NCBI GenBank assembly: GCA_040382235.1
Contig: JBEIFV010000018.1
Location: forward strand, 1 to 58,356
Reading direction: 5' to 3'
DNA: 58,356 nt
Source: JAEUOS01 sp040382235
Lineage (GTDB): Bacteria > Pseudomonadota > Gammaproteobacteria > Burkholderiales > JAEUOS01
Shown one piece after another: positions 24,718 through 33,596 of the stretch; the first letter of the stretch is position 1; each line of letters begins with the position of its first letter. The notes beneath the pieces were generated by a model, which was not told the DNA's origin, made no database searches, and was given only the letters and a program-made list of their open reading frames with translations. The position numbers were made by a program, and so were the translations under genes.

Positions 24718-25899
24718 ATGCCACACATTCCCGCCTCATCCGCCCTCAAAGACCTGCGCATCCTCGACCTGACCCGCGTGCGCGCCGGCCCCACCTGCGT
24801 GAAGCAGTTCGCCGACTTCGGTGCCGACGTCATCAAGATCGAGTCGCCCGAGCCGGACTCCATGAGCGGCCCGCGCCACGGTTTCGACATGCAGAACCTG
24901 CATCGCAACAAGCGCTCGCTGACCTTGGACATGAAGGCGCCGGATGGCAAGGAAATCCTCATGAAGCTGGTGAAAACGGCCGACGTGGTGGTGGAAAATT
25001 TCCGCCCCGACGTCAAGTTCCGCTTAGGGATCGACTACGAGGCGCTGCGCGCGGTGAACCAGCGCATCATCCTGGCCTCGATTTCCGGCTTCGGCCAGGA
25101 CGGCCCCTACGGCACCCGCCCCGGCTTCGACCAGATCGCGCAAGGCATGGGCGGCTTCATGTCGGTGACCGGCTTTCCCGGCGGCGGACCGGTGCGTGCC
25201 GGCACCGCGATCGCCGATCTGTCGGGTGGCATGTTCGCCGCCCTGGGCATATTCACCGCCCTGTGGGAGCGCCAGACCTCGGGCGTTGGCCAGTGGGTGC
25301 AATCCAGTCTCCTGATGTCGCAAATCGCGCTGATGGACTTCCAGGCAGCACGTTACCTGATGAAAGGTGAAGTCCCGGGCCAGGCCGGCAACGACCATCC
25401 CACCTCCATGCCTACGTCGGCCTACAAGAGCAAGGACGGCTACGTGAACATAGCCGCCTCAGGGCAAGTGATGTGGAAGCGCCTGTCGGAGGTGATGGGC
25501 CGCCCGGAACTGTTCACCCAGGCCGAGTTCAAGGACGAACCAGCCCGTTCGAAGAACCGGGTGGCGCTGAACGAGGAAATCACCAAGGCGACCGTCACCC
25601 GCACCAGCGCGGAATGGGTCGAGGTGCTCAACGAAGCTGGCGTGCCCTGTGGCCCGATTTATACCGTCGACCAGGTTTTCGCCGACCCGCAGGTCAAGCA
25701 CCTCGGCGCGGCGGCGGCGGTGCAGCATCCCAAGCTGGGCGAGATCCGAATCGTCAATCAGGCGGTCAAGCTGTCACGCACGCCGGCGACGATGGCGCGG
25801 GCCACGCCGGAGCACAGTGAGCACACGGCGGAGATCCTCAAGGAGATCGGCTACAGCGATGCGCAGATCGAGGACTTGAAGGCGCGGAAAGTGGTTTGA
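24718..25899 (+). CDS. CaiB/BaiF family CoA-transferase (class III)
   Basis: The 393-aa protein should move CoA between an acyl-CoA donor and a carboxylic acid. Family features are RILDLTRVRAGPTCVKQFADFGADVIKIE at the N-terminus, the NKRSLTLDMK strand and the catalytic aspartate D167 in AIADLSGGMFAALG. The segment EWVEVLNEAGVPCGPI is typical of the second domain. It is a different sequence from the second CaiB protein at 34599-35813. It sits 198 bases downstream of the ring-opening amidohydrolase, possibly activating the acid released from that pathway. Donor and acceptor are unknown. Confidence 0.93.
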   Translation: MPHIPASSALKDLRILDLTRVRAGPTCVKQFADFGADVIKIESPEPDSMSGPRHGFDMQNLHRNKRSLTLDMKAPDGKEILMKLVKTADVVVENFRPDVKFRLGIDYEALRAVNQRIILASISGFGQDGPYGTRPGFDQIAQGMGGFMSVTGFPGGGPVRAGTAIADLSGGMFAALGIFTALWERQTSGVGQWVQSSLLMSQIALMDFQAARYLMKGEVPGQAGNDHPTSMPTSAYKSKDGYVNIAASGQVMWKRLSEVMGRPELFTQAEFKDEPARSKNRVALNEEITKATVTRTSAEWVEVLNEAGVPCGPIYTVDQVFADPQVKHLGAAAAVQHPKLGEIRIVNQAVKLSRTPATMARATPEHSEHTAEILKEIGYSDAQIEDLKARKVV

Positions 25900-26048
25900 T
25901 CAGGAACAGCACCGGGATAAACCGAACTCGACATCAGGCGCAGCAAAGCCCGCATACGGCAAGCCAGCGAAATCATGCGTTCCGTGAATGCCAAAGCCTC
26001 GCACTCGATAGCGCAATCGCGGAGCGACTGTGAATCTCGCCTGACGAG

Positions 26049-26282
26049 GTGATAGGGTGCTCGAGGGCGACGCTTGCGAAATGGAAGGGCATGCCCGGCG
26101 TTTGGTGCGTCGACCTGGGAAAGTGGGAAAAGATTCTCGCCGACAGCGATCCGAACGAGATTCACGCGATACTCACCGGCGGCGGAGAGTTGTCGATTCG
26201 CTTGCGACAGTCTTCACCTTTCTCGGTACAACTCGATCCAAAAGAGCGCGTGAGGGTTCTCCGTGAATCGGCGTCAGCTTGA
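26049..26282 (+). CDS. Small hypothetical protein of a decayed two-gene cassette
   Basis: A 77-aa frame from GTG 26049 encodes VDLGKWEKILADSDPNEIHAIL and RLRQSSPFSVQLDPKERVRVLRE. It looks like a genuine small protein, but I cannot name the family. Its end overlaps a second start (GTG 26263) that encodes the first residues of what looks like a nucleotidyltransferase. The arrangement resembles small two-gene toxin/antitoxin-like cassettes. Since the partner is truncated, this gene may be a relic. Function is not assigned. Confidence 0.4.
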   Translation: MIGCSRATLAKWKGMPGVWCVDLGKWEKILADSDPNEIHAILTGGGELSIRLRQSSPFSVQLDPKERVRVLRESASA

Positions 26283-26322
26283 ACATCTGCTGCGCGCAGC
26301 CGGAAGTATTTCAAGGGCATAA
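26263..26322 (+). pseudogene. Nucleotidyltransferase N-terminal stub
   Basis: GTG 26263 opens a 19-codon frame MNRRQLEHLLRAAGSISRA ending in TAA. The sequence resembles the first residues of AbiEii/DUF6036-type nucleotidyltransferases (MNREQLEHLIRAAGAI-like, from memory). The rest of the domain is missing, so this appears to be a truncated remnant coupled to the preceding small gene. Confidence 0.4.
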
Positions 26323-26376
26323 TGGGCCGTGTTGAAATTGATTCCTGGATCAATGAACGCGGTTGGCGCGACGGAG

Positions 26377-26559
26377 TTACGAACGTGATTCCGACGCCTC
26401 GAGAACACGCATTTCGACATGCAATCCAGCGGCCGTCGCCATGTTCACCAGCGCATCAAGGCCGAGCAAATTGATCTTGCCGCGCATCAGGTCGGAGACT
26501 CGCTGTGCGCGCGAGTAAGGGAGCGCGTTCCCCCCGATTCCTGAAGCGGCGATTTTAGC
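26377..26559 (-). pseudogene. XRE-type HTH antitoxin, N-terminally truncated remnant
   Basis: The leftward open frame (stop TTA complement at 26377-26379) encodes RAQRVSDLMRGKINLLGLD and LVNMATAAGLHVEMRVLEA. This is the C-terminal half of the small XRE-family regulators that accompany HigB-like toxins. Upstream the homology stops and a TAG (26560-26562) closes the frame; no start codon precedes the conserved part. Thus only the second HTH helix and tail survive. Confidence 0.6.
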
Positions 26560-26580
26560 CTACGCGATACGACCCCAAGA

Positions 26581-27981
26581 TCAAACAAAGAATCCGGCCA
26601 CCCAGTCACGGCACGACGTGGCTGTTGGCTGGCCGGTATCAATCGCGTGTCGCAGGGCTACAACCGCAGGTGCCAGTCCCGGCGCATCGCGTTCGCTCAA
26701 TTCCCGAATTTTTCGCAGTACCCGCTCCGAGTCCAGCGGTCGCGCCGGGCTGCCAAGCGCGGCCTCGCACTCGGCCATAAGCTGGCTACCGTCCTCGAGT
26801 TCCAGCGTGACGCGCGCCGGCCGATCCAGCGGCCAGGGCTTGACCACCGGTAGTTGCGCCATGCGGATGCGCTTGCGCAAGGCGATGATTGCCTCGTCAC
26901 GCAGGCTGGCGTCAAGAAAATTGCCGGGCGCGTCGGCGCCGTGTGCCAGCGTCGCGGCCAGCGCATGGGGGATGGAAAATTTGGCGCCAAGGGTGGTTTC
27001 GGGGGCTGCGTTGTTGAAGTTCATGGCCATCGCCGAGCCTTCCATCAGAACGCGCCTCACCTGTTTGCCACCGCGCAGTGCGGGGTGGCCGGCCACCAGG
27101 GTTTCAATCGCCTCCATGGCCGCATGCGAATGGTGGCAGGCGCCGTAGAGCTTGTGATATCCATCGCAGATGGTCCAGTCGCTGCCCAGGCCGTCGATGA
27201 GCTCCGCCGGTTTGGCGGGTGCGCCCAGGCCGCCGGTGTACACGTCGTAGGGCCCCGCGGCCGTACCGGCGATGCCCAGGCGCGCCATGTCGCAGGCGAA
27301 CTGGCCCAGCCATGCGCCAGCCGCAGGCCAGGCGTTGCGCACCAGCGCGCCTTCGATCGGGTGGCTGTAGGGGCCGGGGCTGACCATGGTGGTGGCCGCA
27401 GTGAGGGCGTGCAGCAGTTGGCTGGCGTCATAGTTGCGCAACAGGGCCAGGCCGGCGGCGGAACATACGGCGTTGTAGACACCATGCGGGTGCAGGCGCG
27501 GCAGGGTGCCCGGCCAGGCGCGTGCGAAGCGGGTGCCGATTTCGTAGGCGCCGACGGTCGCGCGCAGCGTTTCGGTAAGCGACAGATTGAAGGCTTCGGC
27601 CGCTGCCAGAATCAGCGGCTGGCTCAAGGCACCGGGGTGCACCGCGGTGCGGGTGTAGCCGTCATCGAGTTCGTTCCAGGTGATCGCCAGGCCATTGCCG
27701 ACGGCAGCGTCGATCATCGCCACGCGCGGCGCGGCGCGGCGAAACAGGGTGGCTTGTTGCGCGCCGCCATTGGCGACCAACTGAGCGTGATAGGCACGCA
27801 ATTCGGGTTCGTCGCCTGCCGACAGCGCAGCGGCGATGTTGTCGCCGAGAATCAGCACCGCCTGCGACAAGGCGCGCGGCGGAATGTCGCTGAACGTCAA
27901 GCCCGCTGCCCAGATACTCAGGTTTTTCAGGCCGGCTTCAACCTCACTCTTGATGTCGGCATCTTGGCTGGCTTCGCGCAT
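26581..27981 (-). CDS. MmgE/PrpD family protein (second copy)
   Basis: The 466-aa protein carries the family segments LAITWNELDDGYTRTAVHPGA, LPRLHPHGVYNAVCSAAGLAL and KLYGACHHSHAAMEAIE. This is the pattern of PrpD-like dehydratases, lyases or decarboxylases on branched acids. The ATG at 27981 is chosen since sequence upstream of it is antisense-like to the molybdopterin-subunit gene. It follows that gene by 95 bases on the same strand, so the two probably form an operon. It differs strongly from the MmgE/PrpD protein at 5873-7234, so recent duplication is unlikely. Confidence 0.87.
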   Translation of the reverse strand: MREASQDADIKSEVEAGLKNLSIWAAGLTFSDIPPRALSQAVLILGDNIAAALSAGDEPELRAYHAQLVANGGAQQATLFRRAAPRVAMIDAAVGNGLAITWNELDDGYTRTAVHPGALSQPLILAAAEAFNLSLTETLRATVGAYEIGTRFARAWPGTLPRLHPHGVYNAVCSAAGLALLRNYDASQLLHALTAATTMVSPGPYSHPIEGALVRNAWPAAGAWLGQFACDMARLGIAGTAAGPYDVYTGGLGAPAKPAELIDGLGSDWTICDGYHKLYGACHHSHAAMEAIETLVAGHPALRGGKQVRRVLMEGSAMAMNFNNAAPETTLGAKFSIPHALAATLAHGADAPGNFLDASLRDEAIIALRKRIRMAQLPVVKPWPLDRPARVTLELEDGSQLMAECEAALGSPARPLDSERVLRKIRELSERDAPGLAPAVVALRHAIDTGQPTATSCRDWVAGFFV

Positions 27982-28076
27982 GGCTTGACTCCGTAGCTGG
28001 CAATGCCGGCGCCGCCTTGTGCGGCACCGGTCGCCGTCGCGGCACAGGGCGTGGGCCGGCGGCACTTGCGGATGGT

Positions 28077-30473
28077 TCAGGCGGCCGTGCGCGCCTCGCG
28101 AATGGCGCGCCATACCTTGCCGGCGGTAAACGGCATTTCCAGGCCCTTGACGCCCACCGCCTCGAGCGCGTCGCGCATGGCGCTGGTGATCGAGGCCGGG
28201 GCGCCGATGGTGCCCGATTCGCCGCAGCCCTTGGCGCCCAGCGGATTGTGGGTGCAGGGCTGGGTTTCGTCGGTCTCCGAGACGAACATCGGCAGCACGT
28301 CGGCGCGCGGCAAGGTGTAGTCCATGAACGAGCCGCTGTAGAGCTGGCCGGTCTCGCGGTCATAGACCGCGGCCTCGAACAAGGCCTGGCCAATGCCCTG
28401 GGCGATTGCGCCGTGCACCTGGCCGTCGACCACCATCGGGTTGATCACCGTGCCGATGTCGTCCACCCCGATGTACGAGATGATGCGGGTGACGCCGGTG
28501 GCCGGGTCGATCTCGACTTCGCAGGCCTGCGCGCCGTTCGACCAGGTGAGGTTGGTGGGGTCGAAGAACGCGTTCTCGTGCAGCACCGGTTCCATGCCCG
28601 GCGGCAGGTTGTGGGCGCGGGTCACGGCGCTGGCGACTTCGGGCCAGCCGACTCGGCGGTCGGTGCCGGTGACACGGAATTCGCCCAGGCCATTGACCAC
28701 TGCATGTTCGATGTCGGAATCGGCGGCTTCGAGCATGTGGGCCGCCATCTTCTTCGCCTTGTGCAGGATCTTTTCGGCCGCCATGTAGATCGCCGAACCG
28801 GCGATCACCATCGAGCGCGAGCCGAAGGTACCGGTGCCGTAGGGCACGCGTCCGGTGTCGCCCTCGATCAATTCGATCATCGACAGCGGCACGCCGATGC
28901 GCGAAGCCAGCACCTGTGGAAAGGTGGTGGCATGGGCCTGGCCATGGCTATGGGTACCGCACATCACCAGGAGGCTGCCGTCGGCAGCGACGCGAATGTC
29001 GGCGGAGTCGAAAAAGCCGGTGCGCGCGCCGAACATGCCGGCGTATTTCGACGGCGCCACGCCGGAACTCTCGACGAAATAGGCGATACCAAAGCCGCGC
29101 AGCAGGCCTTTTCTTGCAGCCGCCGCGCGCCGCGCAGGAAAGCCGGCATGGTCACCCAGCACCAGGGCGCGCTCGAACAGTTTGACGAAATTGCCGGTGT
29201 CGTAGGTAGGCCCGACCGGTGTCGCGTAGGGCATGGCGCCCACCGGGATGAAATTGCGGCGCCGCAGTTCCAGCCGGTCGATGCCGGTTTGCGTCGCGGC
29301 CTCCTCGACCAAGCGCTCAAGCACGAAGCAGGCTTCGGGTCGTCCGGCGCCGCGGTAGGCATCGGTCGGCACGGTGTTGGTGAATACCGCGCGCACCTCG
29401 GCGAATATCGCCGGGATGCGGTAGGGGCCGGACAGCACGGCGGTGTACACCGTGGTCGGTACCGCGGCACCGACGGTGGACACATAGGCACCCACGGCGG
29501 CTAAGGTGGTCACGCGCAGGCCAAGGAAATGCCCATCGGCGTCGAGCGCCAGTTCGGCATGGGTGGCATGGTCGCGTGCGTGGTAATCGCTCACAAAGGC
29601 TTCGCTGCGCGAGGACACCCACTTGAGCGGCCGTTCCAGCTTGCGTGCGGCCCAGGCGAGGATGATTTCCTCGGGATAGTGCTTGCCCTTGGTGCCGAAG
29701 CCGCCGCCGACATCCGGCGCGATCACCCGCACCGCGTTCTCGGGCAAGGCCAGCTGTTCGGCCACGAACTTGCGGATATGGTGCGGCACCTGGGTGGCCG
29801 ACCAGATCGTCACCGCATGGCCGTCCAGGCCGCGGGTGGCGGAGGCCACCGCGATCACCGCGCGCGGTTCGAGCGCGGCACAGACGATGCGGTGATTGAT
29901 GATGTCGACCGCCACCTTGTGGGTGGCGCGCGCGAAGGCCGCATCGACTGGCGCCTGCACACCGCGCTGGAAGCGCACGCACAGGTTGGCCGGCGCTTCC
30001 GGGTGCAGTTGTGCCGCGCCGGGCAGGGGCGCGTCGCGCACGTCGACCACCGCCGGCAGTGGTTCCCAGTCGACTTGCACCAGCTCGGCGGCGTCCTGTG
30101 CCCGGTGGCGCGTGTTGGCGACCACCATGGCAACGGCTTCACCGACATGGCGCACGGTGCCGCGCGACAACGCCCAGCGCGGCGGCTCGTTCATCGGTTT
30201 GCCATCGGCGCCCGGAATCTGCCACAAGGGCGTCATGGGACCGACGCCGTCCGCCGCCATGTCAGCCCCGGTGTAAACCGCCACCACGCCGGGGCCGCCG
30301 CTGGCAGCGGCCGCATCAATGGCGCGAATGCGCGCATGGGCGTGCGGCGAGCGTACAAAGGCGCAATGCAGCTCGCCTTCCATCACCAGGTCGGAGACAT
30401 ACTGGCCGCGGCCGGTGAGGAAACGGCGGTCTTCACGACGCAGGACAGACGCGCCAATGCCTTCTGGATGCAT
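28077..30473 (-). CDS. Xanthine dehydrogenase family molybdopterin-binding large subunit
   Basis: The 798-aa protein is a CoxL/CutL-type subunit that holds the Mo-cytosine dinucleotide cofactor. Visible landmarks are RREDRRFLTGRGQYVSD at the start, GGGFGTKGKHYPEE, the active-site loop AYRGAGRPEA, and the catalytic-Glu region GAKGCGESGTIGAP near the end. AYRGAGR, not AYRCSFR, indicates a form II or aromatic/heterocycle hydroxylase rather than a true CO dehydrogenase. The start at 30473 has GGAG just before it. The FeS and FAD subunits are not adjacent; a matching pair without a large subunit lies at 43989-45321. Confidence 0.94.
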   Translation of the reverse strand: MHPEGIGASVLRREDRRFLTGRGQYVSDLVMEGELHCAFVRSPHAHARIRAIDAAAASGGPGVVAVYTGADMAADGVGPMTPLWQIPGADGKPMNEPPRWALSRGTVRHVGEAVAMVVANTRHRAQDAAELVQVDWEPLPAVVDVRDAPLPGAAQLHPEAPANLCVRFQRGVQAPVDAAFARATHKVAVDIINHRIVCAALEPRAVIAVASATRGLDGHAVTIWSATQVPHHIRKFVAEQLALPENAVRVIAPDVGGGFGTKGKHYPEEIILAWAARKLERPLKWVSSRSEAFVSDYHARDHATHAELALDADGHFLGLRVTTLAAVGAYVSTVGAAVPTTVYTAVLSGPYRIPAIFAEVRAVFTNTVPTDAYRGAGRPEACFVLERLVEEAATQTGIDRLELRRRNFIPVGAMPYATPVGPTYDTGNFVKLFERALVLGDHAGFPARRAAAARKGLLRGFGIAYFVESSGVAPSKYAGMFGARTGFFDSADIRVAADGSLLVMCGTHSHGQAHATTFPQVLASRIGVPLSMIELIEGDTGRVPYGTGTFGSRSMVIAGSAIYMAAEKILHKAKKMAAHMLEAADSDIEHAVVNGLGEFRVTGTDRRVGWPEVASAVTRAHNLPPGMEPVLHENAFFDPTNLTWSNGAQACEVEIDPATGVTRIISYIGVDDIGTVINPMVVDGQVHGAIAQGIGQALFEAAVYDRETGQLYSGSFMDYTLPRADVLPMFVSETDETQPCTHNPLGAKGCGESGTIGAPASITSAMRDALEAVGVKGLEMPFTAGKVWRAIREARTAA

Positions 30474-30971
30474 GTTGTTCTCCTGAATTGTCAGTAAGAC
30501 TGATTTGCCCCCGAGTTTAAAGCAGTGCAGGTGACTATGCCTATGCGGATGTCGGTTCGACCGTGTGGCCGGGTGCACCGACGTGGGGCATCCCGGCGCT
30601 TTTCCGGAGCATTGCTCGTCATGTGGCGATTGCTGTGCGCCGCCAAGCCGCCTGCGTCTGCGTGCCATTGGTGGCGCGAAGATTGCTAGATGAGTTGATG
30701 AGTAGCTGGTCAGCTCGCGCATTGCAGAATGGTGGTTTTTCGTGTGCCTGGATTTGTATGCGATGTTTGCATAAAGCTCTGTGTGCCATGGCGATCACCG
30801 CAATATGTGTCCGCGCAGTCCACCGTCGCCGTCATCGCCGTAGCCTGAGCGTTAGCAAAGATCAGCAAGCCGCGCTTGAACCTGAGTTCGGCTGACCACA
30901 CCAAATTGTCCGAACAAATCAATTAACATCTCGCCTTTCGTATTTCCCACCATCGATCAACGAGGATCCCC
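30474..30971. other. Long divergent intergenic region
   Basis: No gene is supportable in these 498 bases; short open frames lack homology that I recognise. Near the right end TTGTCCGAACAA (30906-30917) is a near-palindrome (TTGT and ACAA arms) about 55 bases before the binding-protein start. It could be an operator for transporter system 3 or the divergent hydroxylase gene. This is a weak inference. Confidence 0.35.
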
Positions 30972-31943
30972 ATGCGCACCATCAACCGTGTTGTAGCCAT
31001 AGTGGCGCTGGCAGCTTCAAGCGCCTTTTGCACGCAAGCCCAGGCCCAGGACAAGGTCAAGATGGGCCTGTTCATCGCCTCATCCGCGATGCCGTATTTC
31101 ATCGCCAAGGAGCGTGGTTACTTCGCTGCCGAGAACCTTGATGTCGAGGGCATTCCGCTGGCTACCCATCCGCTGATCGTGCAGGGTCTGGTCAAGGGCG
31201 ATCTCGACACCGCGTCCAACCTGCTGTCGCTCGAAGGCGCCAACATCAACGCCCTGCGCCCCAATACCCTGCAATACTTTTCGATCAACTGCCAGAACGC
31301 CAAGTACCAGCTTGAAGCCTACGTGGTGCCGGCGTCCAATACCAGCATCAAGACCCTCGCCGACTTGAAGGGCAAGCGCATCATGTCGGCGCCCGGCCCG
31401 GGCAACCTGTTTGTAGCCAAGGGTGTACTCAAGGCCGCAGGTCTCGACGAGAAGGACTACACCATGCAGGAGCAGCAGATGAACGTGCACATCGGCGGCC
31501 TGCAGTCCGGTCAGTTCGACGCCGCCTATACCCTGGAACCGATCGTCAGCATGATGGTGGCGCAGGGCATTGGCCGCAAGCTCGAAGGCGGCCTGATCGC
31601 CAAGTACATGCTGGGCCGGCCCGATGCCTGTGCGGTGCTTGCCGGTGGCGTGATGAGCGTGAAGTTCATGCAGGAGCGCCCGCAGGTGGCCGAGCGTCTC
31701 GCGCGTGCCTGGGCGAAGGCCTTGAACGACGGTAACAACGACCCCAAGGCGCGCGAACTGCTGACCAAGCACATGAACACTTCGGCGGCGGTCGCGCCGA
31801 CGGTGCCGCTTTCGTACTACAACATGGTGCGGGATCTTAAGCCGGCCGAAATCGCCGACTTCCAGAATCTCGTCGATCAGGCCACCGCCTCGGGCCTGGT
31901 GAAGTCGAAGATCGACGTCAAGACCATGCTGAAAACCTACTAG
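30972..31943 (+). CDS. ABC transporter substrate-binding protein, NitT/TauT type (system 3)
   Basis: The 323-aa protein has a Sec signal peptide (residues 1-26, ending AQAQ) and the SsuA/ThiY-like binding fold (KMGLFIASSAMPYFIAKERGYF, LVKGDLDTASN, LKGKRIMSAPGPGNLFV). It is the first gene of a rightward operon with permease and ATPase (22- and 10-base gaps). An AACGAGGA ribosome site precedes the ATG. The divergent molybdenum hydroxylase subunit suggests that it could import that enzyme's substrate. Confidence 0.9.
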   Translation: MRTINRVVAIVALAASSAFCTQAQAQDKVKMGLFIASSAMPYFIAKERGYFAAENLDVEGIPLATHPLIVQGLVKGDLDTASNLLSLEGANINALRPNTLQYFSINCQNAKYQLEAYVVPASNTSIKTLADLKGKRIMSAPGPGNLFVAKGVLKAAGLDEKDYTMQEQQMNVHIGGLQSGQFDAAYTLEPIVSMMVAQGIGRKLEGGLIAKYMLGRPDACAVLAGGVMSVKFMQERPQVAERLARAWAKALNDGNNDPKARELLTKHMNTSAAVAPTVPLSYYNMVRDLKPAEIADFQNLVDQATASGLVKSKIDVKTMLKTY

Positions 31944-31965
31944 ACACCGACCGGTTTTAGCCTCG

Positions 31966-32730
31966 ATGTTCAACAGTCGCATTGCCGGCGCCCTGTCCCC
32001 CGCGGTAGGGGCGCTGGCCTTCATTTTTATCTGGTGGTTCGTCGTCTGGCTCAAGCTGGTCGACCCGATCCTGCTGCCATCGCCGCAGGATTCGGCCAAG
32101 GCTTTCTGGGACGGCTTCGTTGGCGGCAATCTGACCAAGGATCTGCTGATCACCATTCGGCGCACGCTGGCGGCATTCGGCATCGCGGTAGTGATCTGCG
32201 TGCCTTTGGGCCTGCTGCTGGGCTCTTCGGTGCGGCTGTACCGCTCGCTTGAATTCGTCATCGACTTTTTCCGCTCGACCCCCGCCTCGGCCCTGTTCCC
32301 GCTGTTCCTGGTGATTTTGGGGGTCGGTGAAAGCACCAAGATCGCGGTCGCCGCGTTCGGCGCCGGCCTCTTGATCCTGTTCAACACCGCCTATGGCGTG
32401 ATGAACGCGCGCAAGACGCGGCAGGCGGCGGCGCGCGTGATGGGTGCCTCGCCCATGCGCGTGATGATGGGCGTGACCCTGCTCGAATCGCTGCCGCAAA
32501 CCTTTGTCGGCATGCGCTCCGGCGTTTCGTTCGCGCTGGTAATCGTGATCGTCGCCGAAATGTTCATCGGCTCCACCGACGGCTTGGGGCAGCGGGTGAT
32601 CAATGCGCAGGCGATCTTCAACATGCCGGAGATGTACGCCACCATTTTCGGCGCGGGGGTGCTGGGCTACGGTCTCAACCTGATCTTCATCATCATCGAG
32701 CGGCGCTTCATCCATTGGGGCGGCAAATGA
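31966..32730 (+). CDS. ABC transporter permease, NitT/TauT type (system 3)
   Basis: The 254-aa membrane protein has about six hydrophobic segments. It shows the family segments STPASALFPLFLVILGVGE and VIVIVAEMFIGSTDGLGQRV, the latter being the ATPase-coupling loop. It lies between its binding protein and ATPase. It is only distantly similar to the permeases at 15010 and 19474, so the third system is not a recent duplicate. Confidence 0.93.
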   Translation: MFNSRIAGALSPAVGALAFIFIWWFVVWLKLVDPILLPSPQDSAKAFWDGFVGGNLTKDLLITIRRTLAAFGIAVVICVPLGLLLGSSVRLYRSLEFVIDFFRSTPASALFPLFLVILGVGESTKIAVAAFGAGLLILFNTAYGVMNARKTRQAAARVMGASPMRVMMGVTLLESLPQTFVGMRSGVSFALVIVIVAEMFIGSTDGLGQRVINAQAIFNMPEMYATIFGAGVLGYGLNLIFIIIERRFIHWGGK

Positions 32731-32740
32731 AGGCGAACCT

Positions 32741-33553
32741 ATGAACGCGCCGCAGGATGTGCCGGTGGGCAAGCTTGCGCGCCCGGCCCCGGGCACCCAC
32801 ATCACCATTCGCGGGCTGACCAAGAGTTTCGCCGGCCAGCCGCTGTATTCCGGCTTCGACCTGGACATTCCGAAAGGTCAAATCACTTCGATCTTCGGGC
32901 CCAACGGCTGCGGCAAATCGACCATGATCAACATGGTGGCCGGCCTGTTGCCGATGGACGGTGGCGAGGCCCTGTTCGACGGCAAGACCCTGGCCGATAC
33001 CGTGATCGGCTATGTGTTCCAGAACTATCGCGACGCCCTGTTTCCGTGGAAGCGCGCGATCGACAACATCAAGTATCCGCTGCGCATCGCCGGCAAGTCC
33101 AAGGGCGACGCCGATGCGCGCGCCGATGAACTGGTGAAATCGTTCGACATCCGCTTCGACCTGAATCGCTACCCCTACGAGTTGTCGGGCGGACAGCAGC
33201 AACTGGTGTCGATCATGCGCTCGCTGGCGGTGCATCCGGAAGTGCTGTTCCTCGATGAACCGTTCTCCGCGCTCGATTACGAGATGACCTTGTTCATGCG
33301 CGACAAGCTGCAAGACATTTTCGAGGCCACCAAGACCACCATGATCCTGGTGTCGCATGACCTGGACGAGGCGGTTTATCTGGCCGACCAGGTGCTGATG
33401 CTGACGCGTCGGCCCACGCGCATCGCCGAAGTGGTGCGCTTCGATGCGCCGCGCCCCCGCCATCCCGAAACGCTGACCTCCGATGCTTTCATCCGTGCCA
33501 AGGCGCAGTGCCTCGAGGTGTTCCAGCGCGAGGTGCGGGTCAGGGAAAGCTAG
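32741..33553 (+). CDS. ABC transporter ATP-binding protein, NitT/TauT type (system 3)
   Basis: The 270-aa ATPase has Walker A GPNGCGKST, Q-loop YVFQNYRDALFPW, signature LSGGQQQLVSIMRSLA and Walker B VLFLDEPFSALDYEM, with the switch His in LVSHDLDEAVYL. The signature with QQQLV instead of the usual MRQRV is a mild variation. It is the last gene of the operon and converges on the oxidoreductase gene at 33597 with a 43-base gap and no clear terminator. Confidence 0.94.
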   Translation: MNAPQDVPVGKLARPAPGTHITIRGLTKSFAGQPLYSGFDLDIPKGQITSIFGPNGCGKSTMINMVAGLLPMDGGEALFDGKTLADTVIGYVFQNYRDALFPWKRAIDNIKYPLRIAGKSKGDADARADELVKSFDIRFDLNRYPYELSGGQQQLVSIMRSLAVHPEVLFLDEPFSALDYEMTLFMRDKLQDIFEATKTTMILVSHDLDEAVYLADQVLMLTRRPTRIAEVVRFDAPRPRHPETLTSDAFIRAKAQCLEVFQREVRVRES

Positions 33554-33596
33554 CTTTGTCCGGGTATACCCTCGACGCACCAAACCCCGCAGGCTG

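Noticed and set aside
26854..27996. 380-codon plus-strand open frame
   Set aside because: It is antisense to the second MmgE/PrpD gene and lacks recognisable domains.
28017..29504. 495-codon plus-strand open frame
   Set aside because: It is antisense to the molybdopterin large subunit, whose motifs are intact, and has no protein-like features.
28077..30473. Aerobic CO dehydrogenase large subunit
   Set aside because: The active-site loop reads AYRGAGR rather than the AYRCSFR of form I CO dehydrogenases, so a general xanthine-dehydrogenase-family name is safer.
30563..30895. 110-codon frame in the gap before transporter system 3
   Set aside because: There is no ribosome site, no domain and no gene-like composition; it looks like a chance open frame.
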